Both the position numbers and the translations under genes were made by a program. From assembly GCA_021397845.1 (NCBI GenBank), contig CM038044.1, forward strand, positions 39,914,354 to 39,978,353: a stretch of 64,000 nucleotides of DNA, written 5' to 3'. Position 1 is the stretch's first letter. Every line of letters begins with the position of its first letter. The notes below the pieces were generated by a model, which was not told the origin of the DNA, searched no databases, and saw only the letters and a program-made list of their open reading frames with translations. Below, in pieces: positions 8,803-19,547 of this stretch. The stretch comes from Areca catechu (Eukaryota; Streptophyta; Magnoliopsida; Arecales; Arecaceae).

Positions 8803-11469
8803 ATGGCATCTTCATTATCACTGCAAAGTATCTTAGGTACCAACAAACTGACTGGTCCGAACTATATGGACTGGTTGAGAAATTTAAAGATTGTGCTGAG
8901 TTCAGAAAAACTTTCTTATATTCTTGATACCCCTAGTCTTAATCCACTAGGGGATGATGCCACACAGGAAGATATGGCCACATACAAAATATGGCAGAGT
9001 GACTCCCTAACTGTCAAGTGTATCATACTAGCCTCTATGACCAATGAGTTACAGAGACAGCATGAAAGCATGGATACTCAATCCATAATTCTCAATTTAA
9101 AAGAGCTTTATGGAGAACATAGCAGAACTGCTAGATATGAAATATCTAAGCAGTTATTCTGTGCTAGGATGACAGAGGGAACATCCATTCAGGATCATGT
9201 TCTGAAGGTAATTAACTTAATCACCATATTGGATCAATTAGGTTTTATCATGGATGGGGAGTTGAATCAGGATTTAATCCTGCAATCACTCCCGGAGTCA
9301 TTTTCTCAGTTTGTCTTGAATTATCACATGAACAAACTGAACACTTCCTTGCCTGAGCTGTTAAATATGTTAAAAACAGCGGAGAGCCACGTTAAGAAAG
9401 ATAAGGCTCCACTTCTTCTTGTTGATAAGACCAATAAGATGAAATCAGGCAAAAAGGGTTTTAATAGGAGGCTAAACCCTAAGAGTGGCATCAATAAGAA
9501 TAAGAAAGGAAAGAAGGCCTCCAAACAGTCGACCTATTTCTTTGGCGGTAAAGTGGGACATTGGAAAAGGAATTGCAAGGCTTACCTTGCAACTATGAAG
9601 CCTGGTGCATCAGATGCGCCAAAAGGTATGTATGAGATACATGCTATATTGACATTAAATTCATCTATATCAAACACTTGGATATTGGATACCACTTGTG
9701 GTTACCATATATGCAAATCTTTGCAGGACCTCCACAAGCTTAAAGTATTGAAGGAAGGTGACTTCAATCTCTATGGTGCTAGTGGTGATATCATCCAAGC
9801 AGAAGCTGTAGGGACCTATATTCTGAAGTTGCCTTCAGGAAAGATCTTGGAGTTAGAAAATTGTTATTATATGCCTAAGATTATTAGGAACATTATATCT
9901 ATTCCTTTGTTGTTAAAACAAGGATATGTAATGGATGTAACGAGCACTGGTTGCTCGATAATGTTGTCTAATAAAATTATTTGTTCTGGCATATTTAGCA
10001 ATGGGCTCTTAACTCTTTCTTCCAATGATAGTGTTTTTCATGTCAATAATAAAAGAAAAAGAGAAGACTTTAATAATACTTTACTTTGGCATCATCGACT
10101 TGGTCATATTAATGAGTCTAGGATAAGCAAGTTATACAAGAAAAAATTTCTTGATCTTTATGAGTATGAATCATTAGAAACATGCGAATCATGTCTCATG
10201 GGTAAGATGACCAAGACTTTATTTACTGGACATGGAGAAAGGTCAACTGAGTTATTAGGACTTATACATACTGATGTATGTGGTCCAATGACAACTCAGG
10301 CCAGAGGTGGATACTCATATTTTATCACTTTTACAGATGATTTATCTAGGTTCGGATGTGTGTATCTTATGAAACATAAATCTGAAGCCTTTGATAAATT
10401 TAAGGAGTATCAAAGTATGGTCGAAAAACAAACTGGAAAAAGTATTAAAGTTCTTCATTCTGATCGAGGAGGAGAATACTTATCCACGGAGTTTTTAGAC
10501 TATCTTAAAGTTAATGGAATTCTTTCTGAATGGACCCCTCCTTATACACCACAGCTAAATGGTATAGCTGAAAGGAGGAATCGTACCTTATTAGATATAG
10601 TACGATCCATGATGTGCTTTACAAATTTATCCATTTCCTTCTGGGGTCATGCCCTAGAAACTGCTGTTTACATTCTGAACAAGGTACCTTCTAAATCTGT
10701 TGTTATTACTCCATATGAAATTTGGAGTGGAAAGAAATCGTATCTTAAATATTTTAAGGTATGGAGATGTCCAACTTATGTTAAAAGAAATTTTGGACAT
10801 ATGTTGGAACCTAGAGTGGATAAATGTTTATTTGTAGGATATCCTAGAGAGGGTAGAGGATATCTGTTTTACCATCCTATTGAACAAAAGATTTTTGTCA
10901 GCAGGCATGCCACTTTTCTAGAAAAAGAGTTCATTTTAGAAAAGGGCAATGGTAGAACTATTGAACTTGGAGAATTACAAGAAACACAGATAGACAGTTC
11001 TCAACCATTAGAACATATAGTTAGGACAGAACTAGAACACAAAACTCCTCCCCGTAGGTCTGATAGAGTGTCACGGGCACCTGAGAGGTATGGGTTTATT
11101 ATTGAAAATAATGAAGCCCAAGTCATTCAAAATGATGAACCTCTGACCTATACGGAAGCTATCTTAAGTACTGATTCAGATAGATGGCAAGAAGCCATGG
11201 AATCCGAGATAGACTCTATGTATGTAAACCAAGTATGGTCTTTGGTCGATGCACCAGAGGGTGTTAATCCTATTGGATGCAAATGGGTCTATAAGAAAAA
11301 GATTGGGGCTGATGGCCAAGTTGAAACCTATAAAGCCAGATTAGTGGCAAAAGGTTTTAGACAAAAACAGGGAATTGATTATGACGAAACATTCTCACCT
11401 GTTGTCATGCTCAAATCAATTCGGATTTTACTTGCTATAGCAGCATACCATGATTATGAGATCTGGTAG
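8803..11469 (+). CDS. TE3 gag-protease-integrase-RT N-terminus (888 aa open part)
   Basis: Residues 1-240 are copia gag (UBN2-like; LSLQSILGTNKLTGPNYMDW at the start). The zinc knuckle at about 243-257 should be C-x2-C-x4-H-x4-C but reads TYFFGGKVGHWKRNC, so its first two Cys are lost. Protease has WILDTTCG near residue 293. Integrase has the HHCC finger (HHRLGH near 430, CESC near 464) and catalytic residues in HTDVCGP (~490), HSDRGGEY (~552) and AERRNRT (~590). RT begins near 790 (GCKWVYKKK). The frame stops at a premature TAG after YEIW. The ATG was chosen because it matches the gag starts of TE1 and TE7 (MxSxLSL). Confidence 0.93.
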   Translation: MASSLSLQSILGTNKLTGPNYMDWLRNLKIVLSSEKLSYILDTPSLNPLGDDATQEDMATYKIWQSDSLTVKCIILASMTNELQRQHESMDTQSIILNLKELYGEHSRTARYEISKQLFCARMTEGTSIQDHVLKVINLITILDQLGFIMDGELNQDLILQSLPESFSQFVLNYHMNKLNTSLPELLNMLKTAESHVKKDKAPLLLVDKTNKMKSGKKGFNRRLNPKSGINKNKKGKKASKQSTYFFGGKVGHWKRNCKAYLATMKPGASDAPKGMYEIHAILTLNSSISNTWILDTTCGYHICKSLQDLHKLKVLKEGDFNLYGASGDIIQAEAVGTYILKLPSGKILELENCYYMPKIIRNIISIPLLLKQGYVMDVTSTGCSIMLSNKIICSGIFSNGLLTLSSNDSVFHVNNKRKREDFNNTLLWHHRLGHINESRISKLYKKKFLDLYEYESLETCESCLMGKMTKTLFTGHGERSTELLGLIHTDVCGPMTTQARGGYSYFITFTDDLSRFGCVYLMKHKSEAFDKFKEYQSMVEKQTGKSIKVLHSDRGGEYLSTEFLDYLKVNGILSEWTPPYTPQLNGIAERRNRTLLDIVRSMMCFTNLSISFWGHALETAVYILNKVPSKSVVITPYEIWSGKKSYLKYFKVWRCPTYVKRNFGHMLEPRVDKCLFVGYPREGRGYLFYHPIEQKIFVSRHATFLEKEFILEKGNGRTIELGELQETQIDSSQPLEHIVRTELEHKTPPRRSDRVSRAPERYGFIIENNEAQVIQNDEPLTYTEAILSTDSDRWQEAMESEIDSMYVNQVWSLVDAPEGVNPIGCKWVYKKKIGADGQVETYKARLVAKGFRQKQGIDYDETFSPVVMLKSIRILLAIAAYHDYEIW

Positions 11470-11922
11470 ATGGATGTGAAGACTGCATTCCTCAATGGTT
11501 TCCTTGAGGAAGAAGTCTACATGTCGCAGCCAGAAGGTTTTATTTCAAAGAATAAACCTAATCAAGTATGCAAGCTAAAGGAATCCATTTATGGATTAAA
11601 ACAAGCTTCAAGGAGTTGGAACATCCGCTTTGATGAAACTATTAAAAGGTTTGGTTTTATCAAAAATGTGGATGAACCCTGTGTTTATAAGAAGACTAGT
11701 GGGAGTGCCATAGTCTTCTTGGTTCTGTATGTAGATGACATACTCCTCATTGGGAATGATATCCCAATGTTACAATCAGTCAAGGTTTGGCTATCAAACC
11801 AGTTTTACATGAAAGATTTGGGAGAAGCATCCTATATACTAGGTATTAAGATCTATAGTGATAGATCTAAGAGGATGTTAGGTTTATCCCAATCTAGGTA
11901 CATTGACTTAGTGCTGAAATGA
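11470..11922 (+). CDS. TE3 reverse transcriptase, catalytic palm (150 aa segment)
   Basis: This is the continuation of the same frame after the premature TAG. It starts MDVKTAFLNG, which holds the first RT catalytic Asp, and carries YVDD at 11728-11739 (residues 87-90), the copia catalytic box. The thumb motif ASYILGIKIY follows. A second nonsense codon, TGA at 11920-11922, ends it. The catalytic residues themselves are intact. Confidence 0.92.
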   Translation: MDVKTAFLNGFLEEEVYMSQPEGFISKNKPNQVCKLKESIYGLKQASRSWNIRFDETIKRFGFIKNVDEPCVYKKTSGSAIVFLVLYVDDILLIGNDIPMLQSVKVWLSNQFYMKDLGEASYILGIKIYSDRSKRMLGLSQSRYIDLVLK

Positions 11923-11928
11923 TTCAGC

Positions 11929-12546
11929 ATGGATGGAAGTAAAAGAGGTTATCTTCCTATGAGTCAAGGCATACATCTTTCTAAAAGGATGTCTCCTAAG
12001 ACACCTGAAGAAAGAAATAGAATGAATTCTATACCTTATGCTTCGGCAATAGGATCCATAATGTATGCCATGTTATGTACCAGGCCTGATGTGGCATATG
12101 CTTTAGGCATTGTTAGTAGGTTTCAGGCTGATCCAGGAGAGGATCATTGGAAAGCAGTTAAAAATATTCTTAAGTACCTGAGAAGGACTAAGGATATTTT
12201 TCTGGTTTATGGTGGTTCTGATCTTAAGCTAGAAGCTTATTCTGATTCTAGTTTTCAATCAGACCCTGATGATAGCAAATCCATTTCGGGATATGTTTTT
12301 ACCCTAAATGGTGGAGCAGTGAGTTGGAAGAGTACCAAGCAGCAGACTGTAGCTGACTCAACCACAGAGGCAGAATACATAGCTGTTAGTGAAGCCGCCA
12401 AGGAAGCAGTCTGGATGAAGAAGTTCATCACAGAGTTGGGTATTGTTCCTGAGATTGAAAACCCAGTGCCACTTTACTGTGACAACACTGGAGCTGTTGC
12501 TCAAGCTAAGGAACCAAGAGCTCATCATAATCTAAGCACATTCTGA
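11929..12546 (+). CDS. TE3 RNase H segment (205 aa)
   Basis: Still in the original frame, this part has the copia linker (YASAIGSIMYAMLCTRPDVA) and RNase H with acidic residues in AYSDSSF, TEAEY and YCDNTGA. A 1-bp deletion near 12527 changes the expected HHKSKHI-type sequence to HHNLSTF and a stop. The remaining RNase H tail continues in the next frame to 12713. Confidence 0.9.
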   Translation: MDGSKRGYLPMSQGIHLSKRMSPKTPEERNRMNSIPYASAIGSIMYAMLCTRPDVAYALGIVSRFQADPGEDHWKAVKNILKYLRRTKDIFLVYGGSDLKLEAYSDSSFQSDPDDSKSISGYVFTLNGGAVSWKSTKQQTVADSTTEAEYIAVSEAAKEAVWMKKFITELGIVPEIENPVPLYCDNTGAVAQAKEPRAHHNLSTF

Positions 12547-12713
12547 GACGCTTCCATCAAATCCGAGAAATAGTAGAAAGACAAGATGTCTACATAAATA
12601 GAGTTGATACAAAGAACAATGTAGCAGACCCGTTCACTAAGGCTCTACCACAGCGAGAGTTTGATCGCCACCTCGAGTGTATGGGACTAAGATTTAAAGG
12701 TGATTTGCTTTAG

Positions 12714-12727
12714 TGCAAGTGGGAGAT
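12714..12727 (+). other. TE3 polypurine tract
   Basis: GCAAGTGGGAGAT lies between the pol stop and the 3' LTR start at 12728. It is the expected plus-strand primer site, and the same sequence is found before the TE7 3' LTR (GCAAGTGAGAGAT). Confidence 0.85.
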
Positions 12728-15164
12728 TGAAAGGGATATGCCCTACAAGCCAATCTATGTTGTATCTCCCAAACCATTGTAATTGACAATATTCTAATAA
12801 ATGCATTATTTTTCATCATACGCTGTGTTTATTATTATATGATGAACCCGATAGATTATGGCTATGATTTTAGGGTTATGATGAGATCAAACTAGTGAGA
12901 CCTAAAGTCTTAAAACCTTAATTTAAAATATTCCTAGTCAAAGGAACCTTGAGTAAGGGATCAGGGTTTTTCCGGTAAGACTAGCACATCCTATGTATAC
13001 TGAATAGGGTGACTGCTCTCATAGTTACTTGTGTATGACACTAATACTAGGATGTGGGTGCTCATTAGAGAATGAGTTCACTGATATGATCCAACTTGAG
13101 AACATCTAATGGAGTCTTAGCTACATGTTAATAGAAGGTTCTCATAGTGGGAGTGGTACAAGTAATCCTTTGACCCGAGACTGCCATAGTACCTTATGTA
13201 CATAAACCCATGCTTTGGTTCAATCCTAATCATGACACTGAGTCATGCACAGGTTTGATACTGGGAATGGTGAATTGGATATGAAGGTAATGAGTAGGTC
13301 AACAAGGAATCGATCACTCTTAGTAAGAGGAGATTGCATCTAGCTAGTTATCAATCGGATGATGATTCAAGGAATCTTTGATCAAAGTAATGATATTAGA
13401 GATGGTTTCTAATATCAAGATAATTGAATCATCAATAAAAGATTGAGCTAGATACAGATATAATATTGGATTTGACATATATCCATATCCATAATTATAT
13501 TTTGGGTGCAGGCTGATCGAAGGATTTAATTATACGGTAACTTTCCACTGAAGGGTAGTTTTGGTATTTCACCAGAATTTTCATATCTTCCGGGTAGACA
13601 TGACACGTTGCAAGACGTCAATCTTGTCTTGTGGGTTGATTAAATTGAATGATCACTTATTAGGAAGAGTCCTAATTGATCATAATCAGGTAAGCCTGAT
13701 TTGACCTAAATCGATTAGAAAGAGTTCTAATCAAATTAGGTCAACTTGTGTTCGAACCCACTGCTAGCTAGATGTGGAACCCAATGGGTCACACACTTAA
13801 GAGAATTGATCAAGGATTTAATTTTGTAATTAAATCATTTTGCATGATGACATTCTAGCAGGTGTTGCAGATCCTAGCTTCTATTCGAATTAGATTCGAA
13901 TTAGGGTTTTGGATTGATTCAATTTGGGTTCTAATTGGATCTAATTAGACCCTAATTGAGGTTATAGGGATTATGGCTAACCCTATTGGCTAACCATGCA
14001 CCTAGGCTGGCCCCCCACCCACCCCTTAGCATTTTCACGCCAAAATGCCAAGAGTCCATGCGCTAATGGACTCTTGGCGCGCCATTTGGAAGAGTCCATG
14101 GCGCATGGACTCTTGGTGTGCCCCACTTAATTCTCCGATGAATTAAGATGGGGCTGCCTCCTTTCTTAGAATTAGCACCTCAGATGTGCCCCCTTGGATG
14201 AGAATCCAACGATTGATGGGTTTTTAAGAAAGGAAGAAAGCGCCTGTTGTTTCCCTATTGCGCGAAATAACATCTCTTCGGAGATTTAAATTCGTGATTC
14301 CTTTCTTTTAAAAACATCATGACTTTTCCTTTAAGAAAGGCCGTGGGATTTATCTGGAAGGCCGTGAGAAGGAAGGATGGGGCGTGAGAAAATAGGGAAG
14401 GGGCGTGAAAAAAAAAAAGGGAATGGTGTTTACGGAGTGTTGTGTTCTTTTGAGAAGACATCTTTTTGTAGTCTATTTAAGGAACAGAGGCCTCGGGTGT
14501 TTTGGCTAATGTACAACAAAGTTTTTTTTTTATTTGTCTTTCCTTTCCAGGAGACTGATTCCTCCTTAGCTTGTTTAGGACACAAGGGTTTCCCTTTTAC
14601 AGTGTTCTCTTCTCTGTTGAAACTCAAGTCTAAAATAAGAGATAGGAAGAATCTCTCGAATGGTAAAAGAAAAGAAGATATACTCTGTTTCCTATTTCCT
14701 TTACATTAAGACATTAGTGTCTTAAATCCTCCTCCTCCTTCAAGACAAGAGTGTATTCTTAGGACAAGGTCTTAAGAAAGGGAGAGGAAGAAGAAAGAAA
14801 GGAAGTAAGAAGTCCCTGCCGTGGAGTTTTTTCAGCCATAGTCATCTTAAGTTCTGGGAGAAGAATTCAAGTGAAGGAACCTTTTGAAGAAGCGAGCATC
14901 TTGATCAATTTTCTTGTGGATCACCATTGGAGGGTGGACATTTGGACGCCTGGTGAATTCAAAAGGGTCATTCAACATCAAGTTTTGATCCTACATCAAA
15001 ATTGGGTTTAGCGATAACAGGTTGGTGCCCTAATTCTAATAGTGTAGGTTTGCATGTTTATCATATGTTTTAATCCTGAATAAGGAGATCCTGGCTAAGG
15101 GTTTTGGTGTAAATTTCGTCATTTTGAAATTATCTTTCTGCTGCATTGCACCGGAATCCTTTCA
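12728..15164 (+). repeat. TE3 3' LTR
   Basis: It is a full-length copy of 5166-7601, beginning TGAAAGGG and ending CTTTCA, followed by the target-site copy AGGTC at 15165-15169. The frames of 60-110 codons inside it (for example 14377-14709) are chance frames in the LTR and are not annotated as genes. Confidence 0.95.
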
Positions 15165-15856
15165 AGGTCAACCCTATTTTACTATGGATCCTTAAGTTTT
15201 GAGTCCTTTAGCTATAATTCCAATTTTGTCTTTAAGTCCAATAATCTAGCTGTGTTAGCCATTTGAGTCCTGTATTTGGATCATAAGTTTTGTTTTATTG
15301 GCTTTTTACACTTGAGTCTATACCTTGGCCTCTGAATCACATTTTGGGCCTTTTTATATTTGAGTCCTATAAGTTTTGAATTTTATGAATCCAGTCTATT
15401 TTGTAAGTCTTATAATGAGTCCAGTCTAATTTTGTAAGAAGACTCAAGTCACTTATGAAGCCAGTCAGTATAATACTCCAACCACTGCAAGGAATCCAAT
15501 CATCTACATAATTATGCCACTTGGAAAGCATAGAAGAAGTCTTGGAGCTATCATTGAAGACCTGGATGACAAGTACATCAACCCACCAGGAGGAGTTGGA
15601 CACCAGGAGAACCCTAGAGCCTGCCCAGCACTGAAATGCACTGCCCAAAGCCCTGGCCCATCCTCAAATTCAGGGCCCTCCTTATGGTCACCTCTTATGT
15701 TGGCGCCCCACTTATGGTCACCTCCCTTAAACCAAGTCAAAGAGAAGGAGAGGAGTAATCCTAGTGAGAAGAGGGAGTTTGAACCTATTTGGAAAAGGAG
15801 ATCTCTATGTATTTAAGTATGAAAAGGATTAGTGGGAGTTCTCTTGTATGCTCTTA

Positions 15857-15887
15857 CTTGGAGCCCAAGTTTGTAAGCCTATTTAAA
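15857..15887 (+). promoter_or_regulatory. TE2 LTR core promoter: CTTGG/CCAAG box plus TATTTAAA
   Basis: CTTGGAGCCCAAG (15857-15869) is a short inverted repeat 10 bp upstream of TATTTAAA (15880-15887). The same pair occurs in the TE2 3' LTR (20986-21016), TE5 (24076-24106) and TE11 (54727-54757 and 59537-59567) although the LTRs have diverged elsewhere. It probably places the transcription start about 30 bp downstream. Confidence 0.7.
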
Positions 15888-16133
15888 AGCCCCCCCTCTC
15901 ATGTATATTGAATGTTAATGAATATGAAAACTTTCTTGAGTTGTTCTCAACTCTTGGTGTGAATTATGACTGAATTTGTATGATTAAGGGTATCTATGTG
16001 ATCCCTCAATGCATCCGTGTGATCCCTGCACCCTACCTCCAAGCTGCCTGCCTCTTCATCTATTGGCCGTCCACTTCTAAGCCTTCCTTATATTTGCTTT
16101 ATTTAGCCTTCAAACTTGTTTCTTCTCTGATTT

Positions 16134-16160
16134 CTAACCTTTATTAGGTGATTTGCAGGT
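16134..16160 (+). promoter_or_regulatory. U5 splice-acceptor-like box (TE2)
   Basis: A pyrimidine-rich run is followed by CTAACC and then, 15 nt on, ATTTGCAG/GT. This looks like a plant branch point and 3' splice site. The same box is in the TE2 3' LTR (21241-21267), TE5 (24351-24377; 28870 on) and TE11 (54991-55017; 59801 on). Use as a splice site is not shown. Confidence 0.5.
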
Positions 16161-16553
16161 CCCTCAGAGTTCACAAATCCAGGATTCCAATCGGCAAGCT
16201 TTCGGGCAACTGGATTGAAAGCCACGAATTCGTAGGGTCTTCGACTTATTTTCCCAGACCGCATCCGAAAGTATAGAGAAAACTCTTCATGGATCAATCT
16301 TCAAATCTCTGCCAGGTATACCCTCTAGACTCCTCTGGTAGCGGTATTGCAGAAGAGCTAGTCCTAACCAGGGTTTCTTAACCTTGGCAGTCCTGTTTCT
16401 TCACTTTTAGGGTTTATTTCTGCATGCCCATGCTTCAGATTTTTTATAGAATTTCCTACTTAATATCTTAGCTTGAAACTTGGGATACAAAGTCATAACT
16501 AAATTCCTAACACACAAAAAATAATTGGCATGTATGAATAGTCTCGCATCATT

Positions 16554-16565
16554 TGGTATCAGAGC
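16554..16565 (+). other. TE2 primer-binding site (tRNA-iMet)
   Basis: TGGTATCAGAGC lies 2 nt after the LTR end (TT spacer). Confidence 0.95.
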
Positions 16566-17836
16566 ATATTTTAGGGCTAGTTTTTGCATCCCATAATTCT
16601 TATGTATAGTCTATTATTTTTACTGTTTCTATATTTCGGTAGGTCAGAAAATCCTTATTTTTATTTTTTTGGATTCCTCATAATTGATAGTATTTTTTAG
16701 AATCTTTTCATGATTTATTTCAGTCTGTACAATTTTTTTTATGCCTATTTTCTTTTGCCCTAGAAAGTTCTGCATCCTATCTCCACATTGGGTGTCTAGA
16801 TTTTGGTCTATCTAATCACCTTAAGTATTTTTTTTTTCATTGAAATTTGCATGGTGTATCCTATGTTTAGTCTTGATCCTTGTCATAATTTTTAATTAGT
16901 TTTATAGAAAAACAAGAATTATAAAAATCTGCATATTTGGAACCCTAACCCGATTCCTGAGATTTTTGCACACAATTTGAAAACCCTAGGTTTTGCATCA
17001 TCATCCAAATTATTTTTTTTCATGAAACTTGGTAGAGATCATCTGCACTTTTCATTCTCTATCTTGAGACTTTTCTAGAATTTTTCTGCATTAGAAACTA
17101 AACCAAATTCTGTATCGAATCAAACCCTAATTTCTATTCTGCATACTTGATCAAACCAAACCTAATCACTTGCAAACCCTACCTCACCCAAGCCCAAAAT
17201 TTGTTTGCTAACTTAACCAACTAAAACCTAATTTTCCACCTCATAAAAAGGTATAAAAAATATTTTTATTTTTCTGATTGTTGTTAGTTGCATTAGGGCT
17301 CATAGTGTGTTCATCATCTCATTAAATCAATTTTAAGGACAATTTTCTCTCTCAGATCAGGGCAGGATTTCATTACCTATCCTAGGCCCAAAACAACCAC
17401 CCAGTATCATAACTCAAGCCTTAATTAAAATCAATTAGTAACCTAATTGCTCTAGAGAGCTTAGGGACACCAACAGGTTGGGTCCAAATTGTGTGGGCCA
17501 ACTAGTGCACCTAATTCCCTAGCTATTACTGAAAACTGGTGTCTAAGGCTAGAGGTCCAGAGGCAAACGTCCTAAGTAGACTGGTGGTTTTTAATTAGGA
17601 CCCTGTCATAGGAAGGGGGAGCCTCCCACCACCCCACCTCTTACTTGGCCAGTGAAAGGATTAGCTATTGTGTGTAAGTTGAGTTGACCCTTTCAATTTT
17701 GGCTCTAGGTCTAGCAAACTGTAGCCCATTTCTACTTTGTGTGCTTGACTACATCATACTAACTTGTTTGAATGATTGCATGACCACTAGGTTAGGAACC
17801 AAATATCAATAGTCTAAACCCCAACCTAGCTCAGCC
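16566..17836 (+). other. TE2 untranslated leader
   Basis: AT-rich, no useful frame. It carries a loose version of the shared leader module at about 17537-17660 (GGTGTCTAAGG, GGTGGTT, CTTGGCCAGTG). Poly-T and poly-A tracts are common. Confidence 0.65.
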
Positions 17837-19547
17837 ATGGACTCCAACTTTGAGATCTTCATGAAAGCCATGATTGAACGATTTGACCAGATGAACCAAC
17901 TGAATACCCAATCCACTACCAAATTAACCATCTAGATTAACCAATCCAATACCCAATCCCAAAACCAGTTTGCCCAGTTGACCACCTAGATAAACCAAAT
18001 AACCCAATCAAATGCCCAAGCAACCAATAGGCTTGACCAATTAACCAATAGTTCTGATCAAGTAGAGAACCAATTAGGAGGTTTAGAGAAAACCCCTAAA
18101 ACCCATCCCAAACCTAAACCTAAGTCCAACCCTAGGAAAGCCCAATACCCTTACCCATACTCAGAGCCTAACCCTACGAGAGCCCCATATCTTGAATCTA
18201 GGAGATCCACAACCTAAGATCTGAGCCCAAATCCTATGACTTTAGATCCTATGACTCTAGAACTTATGCACCCAGATCCTCTGAACTCAGATCCTATGTA
18301 CCCATGTCCTATGAGTCTAGTGGATCCATAACCCATAGATCCAAACCTACATCCTATGAGTCCAGTACTAGGCCAGTTTCCCCTAGTCAACCTGAATCCC
18401 ATAGGATTGGTACCCCTAGATATGAGCCTAGTATTAGTTCACTTTCCTTTAGTCAACCCAAACCCTTTAGGACTAGTGCCCCTAGCCCAGGACCAGATCC
18501 TAACCAGCCCAACCTCAGCCTAGTTCCACTATGGCTTTTAGAGAAGGTAGAGGCAAGTCTAGTTCCAATCCCCTAAGAGTGTGTTTTAGAAGTCGTAAAC
18601 CGGGCCATTTTGTTAGCTAGTGTCCATTCAGCACCCTATACCTAGGTGAACTAAATAATGATGAGTCTGAACCCATTGTTGAACCTAATGTAGAAGTATA
18701 TGAGGCTGACCCAAGTATGGTAGAAAAGTATGAAGATGATGATCCTATTGAAGATCTAGAAGAAAAAACTCCTGAGCCCATTGATAAGTCTAAAGATGAC
18801 ATTAAGGAGTTGAGTCTAGTAGAGACACCTATAGATGACCTAGAATTAGTTGACCCTGACTATACCCAAGTAGAAACCAACCCATAATTAGTTGACCAGG
18901 TAGATACACAGATATTAGCCAACCCAAAGTTAGTTGACCCTGACCACACCCAGACTGAACCTGTAGTGGAAGAGCAGTTAAAGGATGAGGAACCCAACCC
19001 TACTACTAGACTCTTACTTGAGGAACCATTAAAAGAAATCCCAATTACATTACCTAGTCCTGAGATCTAAGAACCAAAAGAATTTATTAAGGACTTGATC
19101 TCTTTAAATCAATACCCTCAGGATGAAGTCCCTCCTTTAACTCCAATTGATCTCTTCCATGAGATTAGTGACCCATTCTTCCATAAGATAGACTCTGTAG
19201 ATAGATATCAACCCCATAAGGTCAACCTCATTAGTCTAGGATTAATCCCTGACACCCCTTCCTACATCCTATTCTATCCTATCGACCCCAACCCCTTTTC
19301 TTACTTCCCATCCTACCAAACTAATCCTGAATCTACCTCTTATTTTTTGCCCTTTTCTGAAGCTTCTCATGTTTATCTAACCACTAGATTGTATTTTATC
19401 AAAGTAAGCATGTTTCATACATTCCTTGTGCATGTTATGTTTGCATCGTATTTCTGGTATACTTTATGGCATTTACTAGAAGTTCATTGTAAATTTTCAT
19501 ATGCATGCCACACCAGGGTCAAACTTGGAGAGCCTAAATTCTATTAG
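17837..19547 (+). pseudogene. TE2 gag-like / integrase-remnant fusion, degraded
   Basis: The frame from the ATG at 17837 gives a Gln/Asn-rich coiled segment (ERFDQMNQLNTQ), then Pro/Tyr/Arg-rich repeats, a broken zinc knuckle near 18582-18625 (CFRSRKPGHF, with a stop before the last Cys), an acidic linker (EVYEADPS), and an open tail of 150 codons at 19095-19547. That tail holds a Pro-rich segment followed by YFLPFSEASHV and FASYFWYTLWHLLEVH, which correspond to the chromovirus integrase core (HFLPCKKT..., SYFWKTLW...). The second catalytic Asp region (SDRD) is replaced. Capsid, protease and RT are absent. Several stops interrupt the front part. Confidence 0.75.

Larger units (their letters stand above)
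8803..12713 (+). pseudogene. TE3 gag-pol polyprotein gene, inactivated by three lesions
   Basis: One frame would run from the ATG at 8803 to the TAG at 12711-12713, about 1,300 codons, the usual length for Ty1/copia. The order is gag, protease, integrase, RT, RNase H. Lesions are: TAG at 11467-11469, where TE7 reads WQMDVK (CAG to TAG); TGA at 11920-11922, where relatives have Arg; and a 1-bp deletion near 12527 after RAHH. After the shift, the last 60 codons (NVADPFTKALPQ and on) are open to the native stop. No other break is seen, so the gene died recently. The zinc knuckle is also damaged. Confidence 0.95.
5166..15164 (+). mobile_element. TE3: nearly complete Ty1/copia retrotransposon (9,999 bp)
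   Basis: Two LTRs of 2,436 and 2,437 bp (TGAAAGGG...TTTCA) flank a Met PBS, a 1.2-kb leader, one gag-pol frame and a polypurine tract. It lies within the TE2 5' LTR with target-site duplication AGGTC. The domain order is gag, protease, integrase, RT, RNase H, as in Ty1/copia; the pol sequence looks like the Tork/Angela group, though I cannot verify the clade. The first 250 bp of the LTRs differ at roughly a dozen positions, so it is not brand new. Two in-frame stops and one 1-bp deletion inactivate it. Confidence 0.95.
15165..16551 (+). repeat. TE2 5' LTR, main part
   Basis: With the 18 bp at 5148-5165 this forms one LTR of about 1.4 kb. It matches 20226-21607. It ends CGCATCA at 16551, directly before the PBS. 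It contains a paired promoter box (15857-15887), the U5 splice-acceptor-like box (16134-16160) and repeated GTGTGATCCCT words near 15996-16026. Confidence 0.93.

Noticed and set aside
14377..14709. 110-codon frame in the TE3 3' LTR as a gene
   Set aside because: The 5' LTR counterpart is not kept open, and the sequence is U5 with low-complexity AAG/GAA runs.
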